In this document: one piece after another, positions 38,389 to 53,139 of the stretch
Layout: each line of letters begins with the position of its first letter
Numbering within the stretch: the stretch's first letter is position 1
DNA from: Bugulina stolonifera
Lineage: Eukaryota; Bryozoa; Gymnolaemata; Cheilostomatida; Bugulidae
Assembly: GCA_935421135.1 (NCBI GenBank)
Contig: OW285191.1
Coordinates: 15,879,700 to 15,943,699 of the forward strand
Direction: 5' to 3'
DNA length: 64,000 bases
Translations under genes and position numbers: made by a program
The notes under the pieces: generated by a model
What the model saw: the letters and a program-made list of their open reading frames with translations, nothing else
The model's database searches: none
Told to the model about the DNA's origin: nothing

Positions 38389-39344
38389 ATGCTTTCATCG
38401 TTTAAAAACTCGAACAATAACAACGGAATTCACACTCCAGTTCCATTGACAAAGACAAAGGAAACGATTTATAGACCGATTGGTTTACCACCTACTGCTA
38501 TGAAACCGATAGACATTTCAAGATGTATTTTAGGAAACTATAGGTACTCTGGGCACATGGGTTTACTGATCAGCCGGCATAGTAACTCAGTGAACCATCA
38601 ACTCGATCAGCTGACATACCAGAGATATTGGAAGGATGAACGTATTGAAGGTTCGGTGGAGTTGGTAGCCAAATCTAAACCCAGTAGACCTATAATATTT
38701 ATCGGTCAAGAAAATGTAGAGCGAGAACCTATAACTGACTTTTACAAAGAAGAACTGCTCAAGCTAACACAGCATTCTACCTATGTTAATGAAATGATGC
38801 AGGTACACAGTCTATAAACTGTTATTCATTGATTCTTGTCAACCAGGGTATGCTCTTACATAATATGCTACTAGAATACTTGTACTACTAGAATTTTCCA
38901 AGTCTGTGGTTGCTTTCACTTGCCAAACATCAATCCACAGACCTAAAATGTATAGTATAGTGAGATGGAGATAGGCACAAACTTCTCAAGCAAATAATTT
39001 GTGTATTTTCACTTGTAAATTTGTATGCAAGGGAATCTACAATAGTAATACTGTTACTCTACCTTATTTTATAGGTAAGCTCACATCTAAGTGCCATGAG
39101 CTATAGCCCAAATTCTTTTTACAAGAACGACGAGGATTACAGAGACACAGTGAGCCCCTGCATATCTAAACCTAATTGTGTCTCACGCTACAGACGTTCC
39201 CAGAGCAACAAGAAATACACCAGACTTGAAGACCTATCTATAAGATATAAACTATACATGGTGCCATCTGTCGCCTGTCATATATGTAGATGTATCTGCT
39301 TGTACCTATATAACATCTACAAAGGGGTAGTTCACTACTTGTAA
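38389..39344 (+). CDS. Unrecognised protein, 227 residues
   Basis: Two exons, 38389-38802 and 39075-39344, joined in phase 0 (ATGATGCAG|gtacac ... ttatag|GTAAGC). The first exon reads 138 codons from a Met with no earlier in-frame start close by. The sequence contains PIGLPPTAMKPIDISRC and PSRPIIFIGQENVEREPI and looks like a soluble, mildly basic protein without signal peptide. I do not recognise a family. The C-terminal end (CHICRCICLYLYNIYKG) is cysteine-rich and hydrophobic and may be read-through into an intron; a donor could lie at tacatg|gtgcca near 39260. The true C-terminus is therefore uncertain. It is divergent from the Ser/Arg-rich gene and convergent with cornichon. Confidence 0.6.
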
Positions 39345-39854
39345 CCTTACAGGCAGCGAGTCATACACCAATAACCATGCTTGATAAGGAGAGGACAACT
39401 TCAACTATAACCAACTAACTCTGATAAATAGGGAAATAGAATCTGTTACATGTCCTTAATTATGTAAGGCTCAATTCAGACCATGTATATTATTTATAAC
39501 TGATGGAATTCCACATCTGCTATGCATATAGAATGTAGAAGGTAGATAAATATACTGATGTATACAGTCTTGATTATCTGACTAGTTCACATAATAACTA
39601 ATCTACCTCTACATTGAGTACTTACTTCAGAGAATCCTGTGCTAGTAACACCTACTGCACTGCACTTTAGTTCTATCATGGTAAAGGTATAGCTTCAACT
39701 TGAAACAGGATGTCTTGGCACCTTCAGATCAACATACAACCGCATCTCTGTGTGCAAGTTTTACCAAACTAACAATTTAAAACTGTTTAAGCTACTTTTT
39801 TATGAACTTGGTTAGTGAATATGTACTTTAAAAGCATTTCAAAATCTTTTAGAA

Positions 39855-39879
39855 AGTTGGGGTTTCTCAAACCCCAACT
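39855..39879. repeat. Perfect 11-bp stem with 3-nt loop
   Basis: AGTTGGGGTTT, loop ctc, AAACCCCAACT. It lies about 510 nt past the 227-residue gene stop. It is not the histone 3' stem-loop, which is shorter with a 4-nt loop. Confidence 0.6.
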
Positions 39880-39948
39880 ACCCAGCTTTACTACTATAAC
39901 ATGTACATTGGGAGTCGCTCATAAAACTTGTCACTGTGTTGTCTATTT

Positions 39949-40148
39949 GGAGTTGTCCTGTCTTTAGCTAAGGGTAAGTCATACCCAAGACCATATAAAA
40001 TTGTTCAGATGTGTCAGCGATACTTGGTGAAGGCAAGACAAACAACTCCAAAACTCTACTGCTAACATATTCTACGGCTGCATAAAGATGAACAATTGTC
40101 AAATGGTCTTTGGCATGACTCACCCCCAGTTACAGACAGGATAACTCC
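39949..40148. mobile_element. Foldback (MITE-like) element
   Basis: The outer arms 39949-40007 and 40090-40148 are imperfect reverse complements (ggagttgtcctgtc ... gacaggataactcc; aagaccat ... atggtctt; attgttc ... gaacaat). An internal motif caaacaactcc repeats the theme. No coding capacity. Confidence 0.6.
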
Positions 40149-40870
40149 AACATGCCAAAACAGGTGGTCACTGTTACCATGGTTACCATCTTGCGACTCT
40201 AGTATTGGTCTGGTCTAAAAAAAGGCCAATGGTAAATAAGTCAATAAATTTGTTTTATTATTCTGACTACATACTAGGGGTAGGGTACTACAGAAAGTAA
40301 AGCAATGATCATGACTGAATACATAAGGTAAAGCCAAAGCTACATAAACATCATCTATACATGATACAGTACAGTACAGCACACGAGGACAACAGTAATG
40401 ATCCTACCTAATCAGTACAATTATGCATCAAGATAACAATTGAATTAGCAATTACATAATACTAGTTTATTAATTCGCTGACGATATTGATTTCATGCAA
40501 TTAGATAATCATGGTACAATATATTAGGCAATTGATGTACTGTTATACAGAGACAACCACTCTCTACATGTGAGATGTGATAGGTTTAACATATAATGGT
40601 TAGAAAGTTATGTCTAACGTGTAGATATAAGTTAGATTGCAGGGTAAATATAATAGAGTGCTTCAGATCAACCTGATGGTGTATCATCAAATAATCACAT
40701 CTATATTGTATTTGTTCAACATTCACTGAGGTGAGGAGTGATAGCCTGTGACTCTTTACTCCACAGTGTATATGTGTGTGCAGTTAACTAAGTGTCCAGA
40801 GAGTATAGCAAACCTATGGCAGGCTGCCAGATAGCCCATAGAGTGACCAATGAGAGAGTGGAGGGAAGCA

Positions 40871-43095
40871 CTAGTTGGAGGTTACCAGTACGTAAATCAT
40901 GCTAAAAACATAAAGAAATACAAGACGTTACAAAAGAGAGAGAATTGGATAACTACGATATTGCAATTACTAATCTTGGGAATGCATTCTGTACTTTTAT
41001 TGTATCTGTGTTTTCTTTGGTAATACCAGTTTGATTTGCTTTTACAATTGCGCTTGGGAGCAGATAGAAAATAAACAAAGAGTAAGACAATATACCTACA
41101 TACGAGTATACAGTCATGTAACCATACAGTAGCGTACCTATACTTCATATAACCAAACAATAGCATACCTATGCTACATAATCATGTAATCATACAATGG
41201 CATACCTACATACAGGTCAAGATAAAGTAACTATACAGCAGCATACCTGTACAGGTAGTAAAAGAAAGAGATGAGGTAGAAGGCTAGTTTAACCCAGCCC
41301 TCTCTCATGCATTTGGTGAGAGAGTCAGCGTTCATCACAGTAGTGGGGTCATATAGACCTGGTCCACTCATTACTGGCCTCGTCATGTACCTATTAATAT
41401 AAACTACAGCATCACAGCATTGTTTCTATCACCCAACATCATGTGAAGCATTTGATATGCAATATACAGGAGCATAGCTTGAGTTTCAAGCACTCGGAGA
41501 AAGGAGATGGGCTCACAAAACTATCAGATCAATGTGGTGACCTACCACAGAGCTAGGAGTAGAAATAGTTCACATGGCTTACAGAGTTGTAAGAGATTGA
41601 AAAGGGAAGTATCCAATAGAAAGACACAGTCATCACATTACACAATATGCTTCCATTACTTTACATGTAAAGTTGTAGGCCTACGTTACTCATAGCCATT
41701 CAGATATGTACTAAGGGCAGCATGGGCACCAGGCTCACTACCAAATATCCTGGCTGTTGATTCAGGTTCCTTTAACCAATGAGAGGAGGGGTAGACAAGC
41801 TCGATGCTCAGTCGAATTAAACAGACAAAGTTCTAGCTATAGGGTGGAACATACACATAAAACTAACCTGTGCACATGGTATGCTATGAGAGGAGCATTG
41901 AACAGCAGAGAACCAAACTGTGCGGCAAACAGGAAGAGAATATTGAACAGGATGTGGATACCATACTCTGGGAGTACAAGCTAAAACAAACGATTATTGG
42001 AGAAATGTTATCTACCCACAAAACACATATGCGTACTCCTTTAGACAGAGATTATCAGGTAGGTATGGAGGTAGTGAGAAAATAGCCTACTAGACCCATG
42101 CTGATACAGGGTAGGCCTATATGCGAGTAGATTCACAGACCTACTAAACTAATAAGATAGAATAGACCTAATTGTTGTAGTAGATCTTAGTAGAAGGCTA
42201 CTTACAGGGTTGAGAGTGTTACACTGGTCAATTGGGTTCTTGTAATCTGTCTTAAGTTCATCAAATGCTATAATCTAAATAAAATAGAACAATGAATAAA
42301 ATATGATATCATGCAACAACAGCATTTATCTGCTAGGCTAGCCTTTAACATAGTGATTAGAGCATTTGTAATAAAAATGATTCAGTAAGCTTGTGTTTGT
42401 TCAGGTGAAAATTGACAACATGACATTTGAATTTACGTGCACACCTACAAAATCAATCCAAAATACAATACAAAGAGATCCAATCCAACTTAATGCCGTG
42501 TTCAGTTATGCTGACTGCAAACGTCAATGTCAATTGATCAGCCTTGATCCCGACTGTTAGTTCAATATATTTCCTGAGAAACCAAGGAGTCAATGTGGAC
42601 CGTACGTTACACAAAACTATACTCATATTAGGCTCGAGCAGTGACCCACAATGGTAGCTTCAAAGAATTTTACAATTATATTATAGTCAAGTAATAGTTA
42701 CAGTAGGTAAAATAAAACTGAAATCATGTCATCACTTCAGTGAAATAATATAAAAGTAAAATCATAAGCAGAATCAGAATGGTACGTTTGACTGGCAAAC
42801 TGACTCATCCTAAATAGTCAAGGCAATCACGACAATACAATTGAATTGAATTAAGTTACACTCCAATGGTGAATGGAATGAATGAATGTTTGTTTTGTTG
42901 CGAATTCAGAAGGCTAGTAACTACTAACTTGTTCAAAAAGATTAATTTACTAATAGTCACTATTACTATATCACTATTGTGTTGTCATTGTGGATATTAT
43001 TTATTTATACTAACGTGATATATGGCAAAGAAGATCAACACAGCGCTGAGTATAAGAGCTACTATGTAGCAGAAGGCGGCGAATGTGAAGGCCAT
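40871..43095 (-). CDS. CNIH: Cornichon family ER cargo receptor
   Basis: Five coding exons, high to low: 43095-43015, 42274-42206, 41980-41868, 41390-41247, 40901-40871; phases agree, 145 residues (the family is ~144). Cornichons are small multi-pass membrane proteins that load cargo such as TGF-alpha-type ligands and receptors into COPII vesicles at ER exit sites. The N-terminus MAFTFAAFCYIVAL is a membrane segment; then FDELKTDYKNPIDQCNTLNP, LVLPEYGIHILF, and the signature YMTRPVMSGPGLYDPTTVMN followed by KLAFYLISFFYYLY. The last exon is only 31 nt and codes for the end MIYVLVTSN. The third segment (FLFAAQFGSLLFNAPLIAY) differs more from the usual bilaterian sequence. It starts 163 bp from PSMC1 in divergent orientation. 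Confidence 0.96.
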
Positions 43096-43258
43096 GATAA
43101 TCTATCTCGTAGGAAAAAGAATACAATTATATTTTATTATAATAATAATATTTTTGCTTTGGTGTCATTCAAAGAACCGGAAACAACACAGGAAAGAAGA
43201 AAATAGCATAACTTAACTCGCGAAAACTCCAATACGCATGCTCAGTTTTGTAAACAAG
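43096..43258. promoter_or_regulatory. Bidirectional promoter of cornichon and PSMC1
   Basis: Only 163 bp lie between the two start codons, so the genes must share a promoter region. It contains an ETS-type core CCGGAA near 43178 and tacgcatgctc near 43233, resembling an NRF1 site. No TATA box seen at a fitting distance. The motifs are suggestive only. Confidence 0.6.
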
Positions 43259-47541
<4,283 letters not shown>

Positions 47542-47575
47542 ACTTGTCAATTATTTGCTTAGATTAATAATATTG

Positions 47576-47629
47576 TTTATTATTGTAAATTTCAACAACA
47601 ATATGAATATAATAACAGTTGAATTTATT
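47576..47629 (-). terminator. Poly(A) signals of WDR74 inside the PSMC1 3' UTR
   Basis: TTTATT occurs on the + strand at 47576-47581 and 47624-47629 (AATAAA on the WDR74 strand), 128 and 176 nt beyond the WDR74 stop at 47757. Use of either makes the 3' ends of WDR74 and PSMC1 overlap. Confidence 0.5.
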
Positions 47630-47645
47630 GATGTTTCTTAATGAC

Positions 47646-47651
47646 AATAAA
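47646..47651 (+). terminator. Poly(A) signal of PSMC1
   Basis: AATAAA lies 105 nt past the PSMC1 stop, in the run aataaataaataa. Confidence 0.6.
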
Positions 47652-47756
47652 TAAATAATATTGGTTGTCAACTAAGTTTCTTCACAAGTACAACAATATA
47701 CCTGTGCTCTCATCTTAACACTTGGTAATACCTAAACACCTCAAAGGTAAAATCAA

Positions 47757-50700
47757 TCATGTCCTCTTTCTCTTGGGCTTCTTGCCACTAGCCATTTCCT
47801 CAATAATCACAGGCTGATTTTCTGGTTGTTTACGCTTGTCTGCTTTAGTGCTGGTGGCCTGTTCTAACTGATCCCACAATGCATCAGACTCTTCCTCTGG
47901 GTCGATTCGATCAATTAGTTCTTCTTTAACTTCCTGTACAAGATCTTCCTCCTCACTGCCATCATCCACCCATTCTGAACTCAGCAACACCTTGTTCAGC
48001 CTCGACTTCATGTAAAACTAAAATACATTGTTAGGTCCCCTGTGTGGGTAGTGGGCATAGCGTGGGTACCATATATATGTTAATAGAAAATAATAACAAT
48101 GCATAAATGGCAATAACATCACAAAACTTTTTTGATGAGTTGGGAGTTATTATCCCATGCAAAACAAATTATCAATAGGACACAACTCCAAATTATGCCG
48201 AATTCTCCACTAATCTACAAGCACAATCAGATTATCAAACTACACTACACATACTACTTCACTTGTGTTATATGTCGTAGAATATGCAAACCTTTTGAGT
48301 AAGAGTTCGAGTCTTGAGGTCATGAACTCTCACATATCGATCTAAACCACAGGAAACGACTACTGGCAGCGTTGGATGACATTGGATAGACTTGATAGCA
48401 CCAGCTCCACCTTTGAACTTCCCTAAACATTTCTTATTTCTCACATCCAGCAGTGCTTGTTCACCAGCAGTGTTCCCAACAAACACTTGTCTATAATAAG
48501 TATGAATACATAATAAAAGGTACTGTGGAACAGAACATTGATTTTCCTAATTTAGCACATCAGTGGTCTATAAAAATAGGTGATTAACATGGCTCAATTT
48601 TATACATACTACACCACTTCGTACTAAAACAGTGAGCTGCCACTTGAAGTGATTACATACATCTATTTAGGAGGCAGATTAGAACATTACCTATCATTAT
48701 AAGGGGATACACATAGACTAGTTATAGGTAGCTCCTCCCACTCCATCTCTATCACAGGTCTCCTCTGTGTAGTGCTTGGATCGTACACCCTTATCTGTCC
48801 ATAAGCAAGTCAATTGTTAGCAACACATGCTGAAAGCCTGATATACATGTACAAAAAATTTGTACAGTTAGCAAAATTAATCTAAATAGATGTTCGCAGA
48901 ATAGGCCACCGTGATCTCTATATGCATTGCTTATAACTTCACACTAACCTGGTGATGGCCTGTAGAGGTCACTACTAAACTAGTAGACCCTTTTTGCATG
49001 TAGCCAATATCTGTTACCCATGTTGGTACCCTCAAGTCCAGCCAATCGTTGGGCACCTGAAAACATTATGAAATACACTTTACCAAACAGTTTGTTACAG
49101 TTTACATCTAGCTAGGCTATACCACCACCCAGCATTAGCATAAACTAAGAAACAGCTAGCTAACCAAATTATAGGTTGCATGCACATCAAAACATTGCAA
49201 ATGAAACTACATTGATGGGAACATCCTAGCAATTCCCATAACAAAAACATATTCAAGATGAAAAATCAGGCGTACAAACAACGCAATTCTGCAGATACTT
49301 TGCTACAGCCTAAATATAAGTAAAATGTTCCCATAACAAATGCTACAACTTCTTTTTAAACTTACATTCTTTGCTTTAAATACGGCTCCAGCATCAGGTC
49401 GGTTGAGGTCAAATATCTTTAGGCAGTTTTCTTTACCACCGGTTGAAACCCTAGTTTGGTTACTAGGGTCCTCCCTCATACAGTAAACATCTGCCCCACA
49501 GGCTATTACTACCTGGATATTCATATTTCCATAATCAGGTTGACTGCTAACAGTAACAGTTGACAAAGTCCTAAAACTTGATACTCTACAAAATTTCATC
49601 TCTTAGAATTCATTAACAAGATCAATTTTGTAATGGACTACAGTAAAAATCTCCTTTCTTTTCAGTAATTTTACCAGTACAGAAATATAAATATGTGGTT
49701 GATAAGGTGCTCATAAGCTTGGGGCAAGTTATTCAAATATTACTGGATTTCATGACAAAATGGCAACACAGCATGCCCGTACAAACACCTGCCGTGTACT
49801 TACCTTTTCATTATCTGAATCCACTTGCTCATCAGCCCAAATGCATAGACTCCCAGTATTAGTACATGTGATATATTTACTATGAAAATAAATAATAACA
49901 TAGTTGAATCCATCCCATAGTAACAAATTATATTGAAATAGAACAAGTTTGTCCACCGAAACTGCAACATGGGATAGGCAGCTCTGTACAAGCAGAATAC
50001 AATAGGGAATGATAGTGTTACATGAGAGATGAATACTGGTTATTGCTTATAATATATTGTCAAACACCCACCTATCAAGTTTATATAAGCCCTTCATCAC
50101 TTGATCATCTGAATCTGTGACTTGTAATATATCATGGATAGTGGATGTTTGCTTGTTATAAGATTTGACCAAGCCACCTCTTGTACCAAAGAGTATAGCA
50201 TCTTCCTTCTTTTGATTTTCCCAACACATAACACATATTTCATTTGTTCTATTTACCTCTGATAGTTCATTGAGGTTATCCCACTTGTTCTCAGTAACAT
50301 TCAAACCTGCATGATTATATGAACATACATTAAAATATAGCCACTGCACACCGTATTTAATTTTAATTTATAATAAAATAGAAATAAATGAGAGAAATAG
50401 AACACACAAAATAACAAATAAAGCAGCCAGGATTCTGGGAGTTATAAAACAGATGATTTCTTGCATACACTAGTGTACCTATGTGGATCGATATTTGATT
50501 ACTCAGGCACTATATGGGACCCAACACACATCCAAAACATTGAATAGGCCCTACATAGGAAATTTCCAGAGAGGAGCAGTCCAATATATCTGTAACCTTA
50601 AAGGATGTGAGAGTGTTGGCAAAGCCATAAGTCTACTTGGCCTTGTGCCTCTTGCAGATGGGAGACGGAACCACCAGATAACCCTACTCCATAAAACTCT

Positions 50701-52007
50701 TCAAAAGGAACAGCACCATAGCACACCGTTGCACAGTTACGATGAACTCATCGGAGACAGTGCTCATAGTTATAGTGCTACAACAACCCGAGTTGCTAGC
50801 AGAGGTGAGCTACCATCAATCTTTGCCGTGACCAAAGCCTACCATGAACCATTCGGGGTGTGAATGGTCTCAACTATATACCAATCAACAATACCAATAT
50901 GAATATCTATGTGCTGTAAATCCTGACTTGCTCCCTTGTAGCACACGGCATTGTTTTAATCATGAGGCATTCAACTTGGACACTACAAGAAACAGAATGT
51001 ATCCTCCTCCCAACATAGAGACATTACACTACCATTTAATATTAACTAGTAAATAGTTTGTGAAAGTACAGGCAGAGTAGGTAAGGTTAGGTAGGCCTGC
51101 TGAGCTACTGGCAGTGGTAAAGGGACATTTCGAAAAAGCGAGATCGAAACAGGATGTTTCACAACCTGACAGTTTGAAGCCGGACACTTCGAAACCGTGT
51201 AGATTAGGCTACATTTAGAAGAACACAACTCACAGATAATTAATTTCATAACGTAAATAATAGGCCTAAAATAATATTTAACAAATTGGTTGAAATGTTG
51301 GGGTTTGGGGTTTAGAACTGTCCAGTGTTGAACTGCCTGGTTTCGAAACGCCCTGTTGCGAACTGTCTTTTTCGAGCAATCACAAATTCACTGGCAGCAA
51401 TAGTTAGTATAGATAATAGTTATTGAAAGAAAGTAGGCCTAGTTACTAGTAGTTGATAAACACAAACTCAAGCTGTAATGCAAAACTCCCTCTGTTAAGT
51501 CTAAGTGACACTCACAGTCACTCAGTAGTGTAGAACACACTCAGCTACAACAATTTACACCATACCAAGTCGACTTGATGTAGGCCGAAGTGTGAGTCAC
51601 TGAAACTGAGTGTCACAGTGACAGTGACACCCAAACCGGCACTCATGGAGTTGGACTCAGACAAATGGCAAAGAAAGGCTATCTCATATACCAGTCCCAT
51701 TGGTCGGCCTTGCACCTACCTCAACAGCCAACACTGACACAAACAGACGCTGAAACTCACAAGTGAAGGAAGCTACAAAGTCAGTGGAGTGACAGTCAGA
51801 GTCACAGTGAAATCGAGCATCATAACTCAACTCCCTTGAAACTCGCATTGATTACCAATTTTAGACAGAGTAAGTCTTAATCTTACTTCTACCTTCACAC
51901 TATTTTACGTAATTGTTGCCAAATTACAACAGTTATCATTACTGAGACCAACCTTTTAGAAGTCCTGTTTCAGCTCCAACATACACGTGGTGAGCAGAGG
52001 GTGCCAT
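47757..52007 (-). CDS. WDR74: WD repeat protein 74 (Nsa1), ribosome biogenesis factor
   Basis: Eight coding exons, high to low: 52007-51953, 50306-50072, 49879-49804, 49512-49366, 49056-48949, 48794-48691, 48490-48292, 48017-47757. Phases agree, 394 residues (human ~385). WDR74/Nsa1 is a nucleolar seven-blade beta-propeller on pre-60S particles, released by the AAA ATPase NVL/Rix7 and linked to the MTR4/exosome. Diagnostic stretches: N-terminal VYVGAETGLLK, KYITCTNTGSLCIW, VSTGGKENCLKIFDL, VFKAKN followed by NDWLDLRVPTW, TGHHQIRVYDPSTTQRRPV, VFVGNTAGEQ, and CHPTLPVVVSCGLDRYVRVH. The acidic linker and the tail KKPKRKRT (likely nuclear/nucleolar signal) are typical. The start lies in a 55-nt exon ahead of a 1.6-kb intron that holds a LINE fragment. 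Exon 4's start was chosen because the spacing to CMREDP equals the vertebrate protein. Confidence 0.94.
50470..50870 (+). mobile_element. Degenerate LINE fragment (C-terminal reverse transcriptase region)
   Basis: One frame reads DYSGTIWDPTHIQNIE and the next QRGAVQYICN ... GLVPLADGRRNHQITLLHKT, the order of the end of many non-LTR reverse transcriptases (YxSxxWDP, QRRAxRxI, LxxRRxxxRLxLLYK). A frameshift separates the two parts, so it is dead. It lies antisense in WDR74 intron 1. Confidence 0.65.
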
Positions 52008-53139
52008 GATTTGTGCCGTAGGCAAGCAAGCGTAATAAATATCTGTAGAGTTATCTTCCCACGTGCCTTTGGGATATAATTATTGAGAAGGCAACCCCAA
52101 CAAAGAAAAGGTATCTAATAACATCATTGGTATTGTTGCCGGAAATGCGTGTCTTTCCTGTTAACGTTTTTCCTACAATCGAAAGGAAAATACTGTACAG
52201 CAACAGGTTACAGTTTTCAGTTCAACAGAATTAGATTTGCCTAAATCGATTTAAAAAAGCACACTCATTGGAAGTGGCATAAGACTTTGGAGAAGAAGCT
52301 GATTTTGTAAGTTTTATCAGAGTCGAGGGTAGTTATCGTCACAAAATTCGAGTGTTTCAACAGGAGGTTTTGTGCTGAAATTCAGATTCGAGATTGACGA
52401 AGGTTGGGTTCTCATATGAAAGGATATTCATATTCTATTGATACTCACTGATATTGATATTCCCAGATTCAGATTGGGATTCCTTTCAGATCAGCGTCGA
52501 TGAGAGTTACAGTGAGCGCATGTGATAGATAGCGAACTACTGTCATCATGTACACAGTGGCAGTTGATGGAGTTACAGTAAAAGTGTTCACTCAAAATGA
52601 AAATCAATGTGGATCAGTACTGTACAACTACTCAGTTGAAATTGCTGTACTCTAATTCACTGACACTTCTTTATCAGTATAGGACTGTCACTGGATGCGA
52701 AAAGCATCAGATTAATTATAAATTTTAATTTATTTTGCCTAGTGCAGTAGCAAACTGAAACTCATTTCATTTGACAGACTCAAGACTAGGACTCCTTTAC
52801 TTAGCCTACTTGGGTACCTGTATCTACTTAACTAGTTTAACTAAATTTCTTTAGAAGACATGTATTGAGTTAGCATTTTACTTTATAATAACAATCCAGT
52901 GTTCTGCAAATAGCTACTGTAGCCTATCTATGCTATGTCAGCGTGGAAACAAGGTGGTTCAATGGTTAAGCTCGTTGCTCATTCATCCATAGACCTTAGG
53001 GTCACAGGCTCAAATCTTACTCACTTCTGTCGGTGAGTTCTTTTCACCATTCACCAAAATATTTAGTTACGTCAAATTTTGTCTAAATAAAATAACAATT
53101 GTGACTCTTTTGTAGGTTCAGTGTAGGGACTTACGCACC
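52008..53139. promoter_or_regulatory. Divergent upstream region of WDR74 and the RRBP1-like gene
   Basis: 1,132 bp between start codons. An ETS-type CCGGAA is at 52139-52144. An acceptor at 53114-53115 (tttgtag|gttcag) just before the RRBP1-like ATG implies an upstream 5' UTR exon within this region. A SINE lies at 52946-53050. Promoter function is inferred from position. Confidence 0.5.
52946..53050 (+). mobile_element. tRNA-derived SINE, copy 2
   Basis: Box-A-like tggttcaatggttaagc and box-B-like aggctcaaatct, about 40 nt apart, with agacctTAGGGTCACAGG in between as in copy 3. Ends approximate; the conserved tail of copies 1 and 3 is weaker here. Confidence 0.65.

Larger units (their letters stand above)
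39345..40870. other. Convergent 3' region between the 227-residue gene and cornichon
   Basis: No coding exon recognised. It holds a perfect hairpin (39855-39879), a foldback element (39949-40148), AATAAA on + at 40243-40248 and TTTATT (minus-strand signal) at 40254-40259. Confidence 0.5.

Noticed and set aside
40897..41166. 89-residue minus-strand frame in the cornichon gene
   Set aside because: Mostly intron sequence; the conserved cornichon end is reached through the acceptor at 40902.
49513..49617. Upstream extension of WDR74 exon 4 from the Met at 49599
   Set aside because: Starting at 49512 gives the same number of residues between the IW and CMREDP motifs as in the vertebrate protein; the extension would add ~29 residues unlike the family.
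49800..49991. Extra WDR74 exon starting near 49984
   Set aside because: A possible acceptor exists there, but joining exon 2 directly to 49879 restores the family spacing (GLYKLD then KYITC) and the correct phase.
52946..53050. Possible tRNA gene
   Set aside because: Only box A and box B remain; no acceptor stem or cloverleaf pairs, which fits a SINE rather than a functional tRNA.
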